A stretch of DNA of 64,000 nt from Gilliamella sp. B3022 (GTDB lineage Bacteria; Pseudomonadota; Gammaproteobacteria; Enterobacterales; Orbaceae), in assembly GCF_028751545.1 (NCBI RefSeq), contig NZ_CP071867.1, positions 1,461,306 through 1,525,305 on the forward strand. Direction: 5' to 3'. The position numbers and the translations under genes were made by a program. The notes below the pieces were generated by a model. That model was not told the origin of the DNA. It was given only the letters and a program-made list of their open reading frames with translations, and ran no database searches. This document shows positions 57,336 to 64,000 of the stretch, piece after piece (positions within the stretch are counted from its first letter, which is position 1; every line of letters begins with the position of its first letter).

Positions 57336-60032
57336 ATGAGAAATAATCTTAATTTAAAAGTTATCTCTACACTAGTTATTATGGCTTTGGGCTGTCAAAC
57401 GAGTTGGGCAGTCGATAATACTGTTTCTAAAACAGTAACAGCAGTCGATAGTAATAAAGTGATCGAGTTAAAAAATGGTACAAAGGTTCGTGAGATGGTG
57501 AATAACCAACAACGTAGCCTATATCAAATTGCACTTTTAAGCGGTGTCTCTATTTCAGAATTAAGAGAAATAAATGCTGGACGTTATGACAAAAAAGATT
57601 TGGTAGAAGTTGGAGAGCGTTTAGTACTCCCTGAGAATTCTCCGATATTGCCAGCAATGAAAAAATCGGATTCTGAAAATCAAGATAAGTATGCTAATTT
57701 ACCTAAATTAGGTTCAGATGATAATTATGACACTAAAGCTGATAAAGATGCTTTAGCAAGTCAAGTTGCGTCAACCTTACAGACTTTAGCTACTCAAGAT
57801 TGGAAACAAATCACTTCTTCTGAAAATGGCGGCATATCTGGTCATGTAAAAAATAAAGCAAAAGATTATGCCGAAAATTATGTACGTAATGGTGTAAGAA
57901 ACCAAGTTATTGATCCACTAAAAGGTGCCGCACAAAATTTTTTGGGACAATTTGGTACTGCTCAATTACAGTTTGATGTAAGTGATACGGGATCATTTAA
58001 CAATATCAATGCCAAATTGTTTAGTCCATGGTATGACACCGAAGATTTTTTGATCTTTACTCAATTATCATTTCAAGAATATGAGCATAATCGGCGTATC
58101 GGTAACTTCGGTATTGGACAACGCTGGGATGTAGCTGATAAAACATGGTTATTAGGATACAACGTATTTTTAGACCACGATTTTCAACGTTCACATAATC
58201 GTTTAGGGATTGGTGCTGAAGCTTGGACTGACTATATGAAGTTTGCCGTTAACTACTATCATCCATTATCTGATTGGAAAGATTCTAAAGATTTCGATGA
58301 TTATTTAGAACGTGCAGCAAGAGGCTTTGATATTCGTTTTCAAGGATACTTACCACAATATCCACACTTAGGTGGTTCGTTGATGTATGAACAATACTAT
58401 GGTGATAAAGTAGCATTATTTGGTAAAGATAATTTACAGAAGGATCCTAGAGCAGTAACTGCGAGTGTTGATTATACTCCTGTTCCACTATTTACGGTTA
58501 AAGCCGAACATAAACGTGGTCAAGATAGTAATAAAGCAACTAAAGCTGAATTGACTATGAATTACCGTATTGGAGTACCTCTCAAAGATCAAATGGATCC
58601 TGATATGGTTCAAGTCGCTCGTTCAGTTAAAGGTAGTCGTTATGATCTTGTTGATCGTAACAATTATATAGTTCTTGAATATAAAGAAAAGAAAATGAGT
58701 GTCGATTTGGGTCTTGAATCACTCCAGTTATTAGAAGGTGAGACTTATGGCGTTAGCATTGGAGTTCATAATGCTAAAGGTATACGTAACGTTTCATGGT
58801 CTGGTGATATGATGGAAATCGATGCCGGCGGTGGTTTCTTTTGTTTTGCAACAGGAACATGTAATTCATCAAATTGGTTAACACCTCGTGCCAATATTAA
58901 CAATTGGAAAATTGTAGCACCTAGTTATGTTGATTCTGCCGGTCAACGTCGTCCTGTTAGTACTAAAGGTAAATATACTTTAGCGGTAACAGTAACTGAT
59001 GAAAAAGGTAAATCTGCAACATCTAACTCAATTTCATTTGAAGTATTACCAAATCCAATTATGCGAAAAGTTGGGGTCTGGGTGATAGATGAAAATGGTA
59101 ATAAGACTTCAATGGCTAAAAGAGCTGCAGATGGTAAAAGTTCAATTACTATTTTAGCAACATTATTTAAACCTAAAGGTGACATCAAAGCAATTACTTC
59201 TGAAAACGATATTGAAGGTTTTAGTGATGATGAACTAATGAACAGTATACCTAATAATTTTGCGTCAGTATTAAAGGGTTGGTCAGCTACAAGTAATGGT
59301 AAAAAAGTAACTTTAATTGACGGAACGTCGGGTAATGTTGATGTTTGCCCATCACAAGAACCTTGTGTAATTGTAAAAAGTTTTGAAAAAGTTAAGAAGG
59401 GTCAAAAAGTATCTTCTAATGCTGCAACGGCTGCTGATATTGAAGTTATAGGTGATAGTTACATTTTAGATGTAGCCTCTAATCTTGCTGGTGCTGTTGA
59501 TTTTGCAATAACCATTGATAGATTTGGTACTTCTTTCAATAAAGCGACGATTGATTTCATAGGCGGTAAGACTAATACTATTAAAGTTTATCGGGCTGAT
59601 GGTGTGTTAGTAGCAGAAAACAAAGGCGATTCACTAGAGTTTGATCCAACTGGTATTAAAGAATGGCAAGTAGATAGCGAATATTATGTGAAGGGCTATG
59701 GTGTTGATGGTCAAGAACTTCCGGATCCATTTGTTATTTGGTCGCTTGTTGGTTCTAATGAACAAGCCTGCCCTGGTAGTGCGGCAACTTCTGCGTTACC
59801 TAGTCATAAGGATAATCCTAATGGTCCATGGTTTAATGTTGCTATGGGAACTGGTGCTCACTACACCATAAGAAGTAAGAAAACATTTAGTTATGCAACA
59901 GTAGGTAAAGGTATTGATGTTGTTGCTGGAGCGCCTGCTCATTTGAATTTAGAACCGTCGGTTAGACCTTCACCATTAGCATGTGCAGGCGATCAAGGAT
60001 TTAAATTGCAAGTAACAATTACAGGTAATTAA
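57336..60032 (+). CDS. inverse autotransporter adhesin (intimin/invasin, SinH-like) with LysM
   Basis: An 898-residue outer membrane adhesin. It has a signal peptide (cleavage near SWAVD, residue 26), a periplasmic LysM-like motif (about 50-100, YQIALLSGVSISELREINAG), a linker, and the inverse autotransporter beta-barrel (about 205-430, with FNNINAKLFSPWYDTEDFL, GIGQRWDVADKTWLLGYNVF and a YDLVDRNNYIVLEY end). A surface passenger of about 440 residues follows, with Ig-like beta repeats and paired Cys (CFATGTC, CPSQEPC). The passenger is exported through the barrel and contacts host or neighbour cells. A SinI-like gene follows 144 bases later. SinH is the closest analogue I recall. Confidence 0.88.
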   Translation: MRNNLNLKVISTLVIMALGCQTSWAVDNTVSKTVTAVDSNKVIELKNGTKVREMVNNQQRSLYQIALLSGVSISELREINAGRYDKKDLVEVGERLVLPENSPILPAMKKSDSENQDKYANLPKLGSDDNYDTKADKDALASQVASTLQTLATQDWKQITSSENGGISGHVKNKAKDYAENYVRNGVRNQVIDPLKGAAQNFLGQFGTAQLQFDVSDTGSFNNINAKLFSPWYDTEDFLIFTQLSFQEYEHNRRIGNFGIGQRWDVADKTWLLGYNVFLDHDFQRSHNRLGIGAEAWTDYMKFAVNYYHPLSDWKDSKDFDDYLERAARGFDIRFQGYLPQYPHLGGSLMYEQYYGDKVALFGKDNLQKDPRAVTASVDYTPVPLFTVKAEHKRGQDSNKATKAELTMNYRIGVPLKDQMDPDMVQVARSVKGSRYDLVDRNNYIVLEYKEKKMSVDLGLESLQLLEGETYGVSIGVHNAKGIRNVSWSGDMMEIDAGGGFFCFATGTCNSSNWLTPRANINNWKIVAPSYVDSAGQRRPVSTKGKYTLAVTVTDEKGKSATSNSISFEVLPNPIMRKVGVWVIDENGNKTSMAKRAADGKSSITILATLFKPKGDIKAITSENDIEGFSDDELMNSIPNNFASVLKGWSATSNGKKVTLIDGTSGNVDVCPSQEPCVIVKSFEKVKKGQKVSSNAATAADIEVIGDSYILDVASNLAGAVDFAITIDRFGTSFNKATIDFIGGKTNTIKVYRADGVLVAENKGDSLEFDPTGIKEWQVDSEYYVKGYGVDGQELPDPFVIWSLVGSNEQACPGSAATSALPSHKDNPNGPWFNVAMGTGAHYTIRSKKTFSYATVGKGIDVVAGAPAHLNLEPSVRPSPLACAGDQGFKLQVTITGN

Positions 60033-60176
60033 CTAATCTGTGTGTAAAGTTATAGGAATATAAAGTTTTAGGCTAACGAATAATTTCGGTAGCCTATATT
60101 TGGGAACACCAACAAAAGTGTTGTATTAATGTAAATACAACATATTCAATTTAAAAATAAAAATAGGAAGTTAAAC

Positions 60177-61208
60177 ATGAAAAATTTAACAATCAAAAAA
60201 ATTGCATTTGGCTTATTATTAGCAGGTTATGCATCAAGTAGCGCATTTGCAACATTACATGCAACAACTAACGAAGTAATACAAGGTAATGCACCAGTAC
60301 TTTCTAAAATAAATGGTGATACTGTAGAGCATACTGTTACCGTAACATTCACTACTGATGCTGCTGGTACCACAAGTATTGGAAACAATGACAACGTTAA
60401 AGTTGGTGACTATTTGAAGATTTCATATAATGTATTGGATAAAGATGGTGATGCAGATAATGGAAATATCAAAGATACACTTACTGTATATGTAAGAGCT
60501 AAAAAAGATGATGGTTCATTTAATGATTGGAAAGCAATAGCAGCTAAAGATCTTAAAGGTCTTTCATTTACAGCTGCGGCAAATGTAAATGGTGTTCAAT
60601 CAGGTTCTATTATATTTGAAATTGATGATCAATTCGCTGGCGCAGACCAAATTGGTTTTAAATTGCAAGAACGTACTGAATTTGGTTTACCTAACAGCAA
60701 TAAATGGATAAGCGTATCTGACGTTTGGTCAAGTGCTAATCCAGTAGTTGGTGGTGAGGAGCCAGACTCTTTACCAGATACTTCAGTTGGTCCTGGTGAG
60801 CCAACAATAGGTAAAGGTCCAATTGTTAGTTCTACCTTTAAAGTTGGTATCTTTAAATATGATGCAACTGATAAACTAGATACCACAGTTAACTATGCTA
60901 AGGCTGGTGCAACTAATCCTAAATATGGCGATAAATTCGGTGCTGTAGTCTGGAATGATGCTGATAAAAACGATAACATTGATTCAGGTGAGTTAGTTAA
61001 AACTTCAGCATATACATATCAATGGAAACTTATAGGTGATTATCAATCAACTGCTGCGGTTGATGAAGTATTAGCATCAGACACTACAACCGCTGAAGGC
61101 GATACTATTTACTTAGGAAGTAAATCAGCAAATAATAACTCAATATATAACACAAACTACAAAGCAGGTGCTCAAGGTTATAAATTATTTGTTGAAACTA
61201 AACAATAA
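60177..61208 (+). CDS. SinI-like autotransporter-associated secreted protein
   Basis: A 343-residue protein with a signal peptide ending SSAFA (residue 25). The mature part is beta-rich and acidic, without Cys, in two similar-sized halves joined by a Pro/Gly linker near residue 200 (PDTSVGPGEP). The second half has an EF-hand-like acidic loop (DADKNDNIDSGEL) that may bind calcium. I recall such proteins next to SinH-type inverse autotransporters as the SinI family. The function is unknown; a secreted or periplasmic partner of the adhesin is likely. A strong terminator follows. Confidence 0.7.
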   Translation: MKNLTIKKIAFGLLLAGYASSSAFATLHATTNEVIQGNAPVLSKINGDTVEHTVTVTFTTDAAGTTSIGNNDNVKVGDYLKISYNVLDKDGDADNGNIKDTLTVYVRAKKDDGSFNDWKAIAAKDLKGLSFTAAANVNGVQSGSIIFEIDDQFAGADQIGFKLQERTEFGLPNSNKWISVSDVWSSANPVVGGEEPDSLPDTSVGPGEPTIGKGPIVSSTFKVGIFKYDATDKLDTTVNYAKAGATNPKYGDKFGAVVWNDADKNDNIDSGELVKTSAYTYQWKLIGDYQSTAAVDEVLASDTTTAEGDTIYLGSKSANNNSIYNTNYKAGAQGYKLFVETKQ

Positions 61209-61256
61209 ATATAAATTGATATTTTATAAGTAATAATAATTACTTTGAATGCTATT

Positions 61257-61282
61257 AAAACCACTCGTATGAGTGGTTTTTT
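61257..61282 (+). terminator. rho-independent terminator after the SinI-like gene
   Basis: A perfect 10-bp stem AAAACCACTC/GAGTGGTTTT with a GTAT loop and a T-run. Confidence 0.92.
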
Positions 61283-61507
61283 ATTATTAAAAAATATTTA
61301 TAAGTTATTTAAATAGAATAAAACCACACATAACATTATATTGAATAATAGAAATTTTATTTTAGTCTTTAAGACAATTAATATAATTTTATAAGATGAT
61401 TTATTTTCACTATTATTAGTTAAATAAAATTAAAAAATGAAATGATTCTTCTTATTTTTAAATGGATGCTTTAAAATAATAGTAATCCTAAATAATATTA
61501 ATTTATC

Positions 61508-61714
61508 ATGATTATTCCTTGGCAAAATCTTGACCCACAAACTTTAGATAACATAATTGAACACTTTGTGTTACGGGAAGGTACCGATTATGGTTTGCAA
61601 GAAAAATCCCTTCAAGAAAAGGTTACTCAAGTAAAATCTCAATTAATTGATGGAACAGTGGCAATCTTTTGGTCTGAATTACACCAAACAATTGATATTA
61701 AACTTGTCAAATAA
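61508..61714 (+). CDS. yheU: YheU family protein
   Basis: A 68-residue protein of the UPF0270 family. [20 protein letters not shown] and VLREGTDYG match E. coli YheU closely, and the C-terminal [16 protein letters not shown] is conserved. Its function is unknown. In E. coli it lies near crp, as here (86 bases upstream). Confidence 0.93.
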   Translation: MIIPWQNLDPQTLDNIIEHFVLREGTDYGLQEKSLQEKVTQVKSQLIDGTVAIFWSELHQTIDIKLVK

Positions 61715-61800
61715 TGGCTAAAATCCTTATCGCTTAGTATATGATTTATTGTCCAACTTTGTTATAGTGTGTAGGTTGTAAATTTAATGGAGAGGAAGGA

Positions 61801-62433
61801 ATGATGATTGGTAAACAGCAAACGGATACAACATTAGAATGGTTTTTATCTCATTGCCATATTCACAAGTATCCAGCTAAAAGTACCCTTATTCATCAAG
61901 GTGAAAAAGCAGAAACTCTCTATTATATTGTAAAAGGATCTGTTGCCGTATTGATTAAAGATGATGAAGGTAATGAAATGATATTATCCTATTTAAATCA
62001 AAATCAATTTTTAGGTGAATTAGGTCTTTTTGAAGAAGGAACAGAGCGAAGCGCTTGGGTTAAAGCCAAAACAAGTTGTGAAGTTGCTGAAATCTCATAC
62101 AAGAAATTTAAGCAACTTGTTCAGGTCAATCCCGATATTTTAATGAAACTTGCCAGCCAAATGGCTAGTCGATTACAAGTGACATCCGAAAAGGTCAGTA
62201 ATTTAGCTTTCCTTGATGTTGCTGGTCGTATTGCACAAACCTTATTAAATCTAGCCAAACAGCCTGATGCCATGACTCATCCTGATGGTATGCAAATTAA
62301 AATTACTCGTCAGGAAATAGGTCAGATTGTTGGATGTTCTCGTGAGACGGTAGGTCGAATTTTAAAAATGCTTGAAGATCAACATTTAATTTCAGCTCAT
62401 GGTAAAACTATTGTTGTTTACGGAACACGCTAA
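61801..62433 (+). CDS. crp: cAMP receptor protein
   Basis: This 210-residue global regulator (same length as E. coli) is almost identical in key parts. The cAMP pocket [16 protein letters not shown] is near residue 71, the hinge with the C-helix follows, and the DNA-recognition helix [15 protein letters not shown] near 180 keeps the Arg and Glu that read TGTGA. Target sites should therefore follow the E. coli consensus. A strong GGAGAGGAAGGA ribosome site precedes the ATG. Carbon catabolite control by cAMP is implied. Confidence 0.98.
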   Translation: MMIGKQQTDTTLEWFLSHCHIHKYPAKSTLIHQGEKAETLYYIVKGSVAVLIKDDEGNEMILSYLNQNQFLGELGLFEEGTERSAWVKAKTSCEVAEISYKKFKQLVQVNPDILMKLASQMASRLQVTSEKVSNLAFLDVAGRIAQTLLNLAKQPDAMTHPDGMQIKITRQEIGQIVGCSRETVGRILKMLEDQHLISAHGKTIVVYGTR

Positions 62434-62494
62434 GTGATTAAACAAATACTTGATAACAAGTTGATAAAATGATTTATATTATACGGTATATTTC

Positions 62495-63226
62495 ATGATT
62501 CAAGAAAGATACATTCCTAAGCATATCGCGATCATTATGGATGGAAATGGTCGCTGGGCACAGCAACGAAAACAATTACGTGCAGTTGGACATAGAGCCG
62601 GTTTGAAAGCCGTACGTAAAATTGTTACCTATGCTTCAACTCTTGGCATAAAAGTTTTAACGTTGTATGCTTTTAGTAGTGAAAATTGGAAACGCCCACC
62701 GAATGAAGTTTCTGCTTTAGTTTCTTTATTTATTTATGCTTTGAATCGTGAAGTGAAAAGTTTACATAAAAATAATATTCGATTAAATATTATCGGTAAT
62801 ATTTCTCAATTTAATGATGATCTACAAAATAAGATTATCAATGCTGAACAATTAACGAAAAATAATTCGGGACTGGTTTTAAATATTGCTGCTAATTATG
62901 GTGGTCGTTGGGATATTTTAGAGTCAACTAAAAAAATGGTTAAACAAGTCTTAGATGGTAAAATAACTTTAGATGATATTACTGAGGAACGATTGGATTC
63001 GGAAATAAGTATGCATGAGTTTCCTGAAGTTGATTTAGTTATTCGTACCGGTGGAGAATATAGGATCAGTAATTTTTTATTGTGGCAGATCGCTTATTCT
63101 GAACTTTACTTTACTGATGTTTTATGGCCAGACTTCGATCAAACGTTATTTGACAAAGCCATTAATGTCTTTAATACCAGAGAGCGACGTTTTGGCGGTA
63201 TACCTATAGAGGAGCATCCATGTTAA
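62495..63226 (+). CDS. uppS: undecaprenyl diphosphate synthase
   Basis: A 243-residue cis-prenyltransferase (E. coli 253) making the C55 lipid carrier for peptidoglycan and surface glycans. [16 protein letters not shown] near residue 10 holds the catalytic Asp, followed by [11 protein letters not shown]. The C-terminal [19 protein letters not shown] and FTDVLWPDF are diagnostic. It is followed by cdsA with a seven-base overlap, the conserved uppS-cdsA pair. Confidence 0.97.
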   Translation: MIQERYIPKHIAIIMDGNGRWAQQRKQLRAVGHRAGLKAVRKIVTYASTLGIKVLTLYAFSSENWKRPPNEVSALVSLFIYALNREVKSLHKNNIRLNIIGNISQFNDDLQNKIINAEQLTKNNSGLVLNIAANYGGRWDILESTKKMVKQVLDGKITLDDITEERLDSEISMHEFPEVDLVIRTGGEYRISNFLLWQIAYSELYFTDVLWPDFDQTLFDKAINVFNTRERRFGGIPIEEHPC

Positions 63227-64000
63227 TTCAACGATTACTTGCTGCAATCGTGCTAATTCCACTTGTAATTCTTCTGCTTTTTTTTGCACAACTATCGATA
63301 TTCGCTTGTATTATGATTGCTGTTGGTGGTCTAGCTGCATGGGAGTGGTCCCAGTTTTTACATATTACTAATAAGCATTTAAAATTAATGTTTACTTTTT
63401 TTATCGTAGTTATAGTAGCTTTGTTATATTTTATGCCAATCTCTTTTGAGATTAAATCCAGACTGTATAATATTATATTATCACTTTCAATTATTTGGTG
63501 GTTAGTTGCATTATACTTAGTCATAAGTTATCCCAAAACCATACACTATTGGTCAAATGTTGCTGTAAAATTAATCTTTGCTTTTTTTACATTGGTTCCT
63601 TTCTTTCTTAGCATGATAGAGTTAAGATCGATTAATTATAATTCAAATTGTTATACAGGGGCAATCTTGCTGTTATATGTATTTGTGTTAGTATGGGCAA
63701 CAGATACTGGAGCTTACTTTGCCGGTCGAATGTTTGGTAAACGAAAATTAGCACCAAAAGTTTCTCCGGGTAAAACTGTAGAAGGTTTTATTGGTGGTGT
63801 TAGTGTCGCACTTATAATTAGTTTAATTGTTTATTATTCTAATCTGTTCAATATAAAATTTAATGTTTTTTTTATCAGTTCTTTATTTGCTATTTTAGTC
63901 TCAGTATTAGGTGATTTAACTGAAAGTATGTTTAAACGCGAAGCAGGCATTAAAGATAGTGGTTATTTAATACCTGGGCATGGCGGTATTTTAGATAGAA
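63220..64000 (+). CDS. cdsA: phosphatidate cytidylyltransferase (3' end outside window)
   Basis: About 260 residues of an integral membrane enzyme that makes CDP-diacylglycerol for phospholipid synthesis; the right edge cuts off the C terminus. The start at 63220 overlaps the uppS stop by seven bases and is preceded by AGAGGAG. Helices fill most of the protein. The signature [13 protein letters not shown], then PGHGGILDR lies at the very end of the window, so only roughly 25-30 residues are missing. Confidence 0.95.
   Translation, partial: MLIQRLLAAIVLIPLVILLLFFAQLSIFACIMIAVGGLAAWEWSQFLHITNKHLKLMFTFFIVVIVALLYFMPISFEIKSRLYNIILSLSIIWWLVALYLVISYPKTIHYWSNVAVKLIFAFFTLVPFFLSMIELRSINYNSNCYTGAILLLYVFVLVWATDTGAYFAGRMFGKRKLAPKVSPGKTVEGFIGGVSVALIISLIVYYSNLFNIKFNVFFISSLFAILVSVLGDLTESMFKREAGIKDSGYLIPGHGGILDR

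Overview
The window looks like a piece of an AT-rich gammaproteobacterial chromosome. CRP, TmaR, YheU, PurF and the AccD-FolC-DedD-CvpA-PurF block are close to their enterobacterial counterparts. The low GC, the decayed intergenic stretches and the mixture of proteins suggest a host-associated member of the Orbaceae (Gilliamella-like insect gut symbionts). That placement is inferred from memory of protein families; no search was run.

Layout. 1-2583 (minus): a small catabolic operon with a cysteine hydrolase, a DUF3100 membrane protein, a second small membrane protein and an M20 amidohydrolase cut by the window edge. 2870-8267 (plus): aspS, nudB, a secreted hypothetical, ubiD and a Sel1-repeat protein, closed by a bidirectional terminator against ppc (minus). 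11306-17379 (plus): nuoJKLMN only, without nuoA-I. 17568-20828: yajC-secD-secF. A tRNA-Ala(GGC) with a strong promoter follows at 20955. 21527-26956 is an accessory zone: a broken nuclease toxin with its immunity gene, a chorismate mutase domain protein, a ClbS/DfsB-like protein, a small HhH protein, decayed DNA and a membrane-anchored hypothetical.

27119-44224 carries a dispersed type I-E CRISPR-Cas system. cas3 is on the minus strand. About 8.8 kb away on the plus strand are cas8e-cse2-cas7e-cas5e-cas6e and a two-repeat array. No cas1-cas2 is visible. The yejABEF peptide importer, a YnfC-like protein and an orphan frdCD pair lie between cas3 and the Cascade genes. 44534-51631: tmk-holB, a three-gene MBOAT/SGNH O-acetylation cluster, pyrF-yciH and tmaR. 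51952-56865: accD-folC-dedD-cvpA-purF. 57336-61208: an inverse autotransporter (SinH/intimin type) with a SinI-like partner. 61508-64000: yheU, crp, uppS and a partial cdsA.

The most unusual signal is respiratory. The five distal complex I membrane subunits are intact reading frames standing alone. Gap-free or constant-offset alignment to E. coli from memory shows replacement of many residues needed for proton translocation: both NuoK glutamates, the central and terminal channel residues of NuoM, and most of the channel of NuoL. NuoN keeps its channel residues but has gained about 129 residues of Asn/Thr/Ser-rich sequence in a periplasmic loop. The fumarate reductase anchor genes frdCD are likewise present without frdAB and with altered quinol-site residues. 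Other points of interest are the minimal CRISPR array, a short bipartite motif repeated in four intergenic regions, and the O-acetylation cluster.
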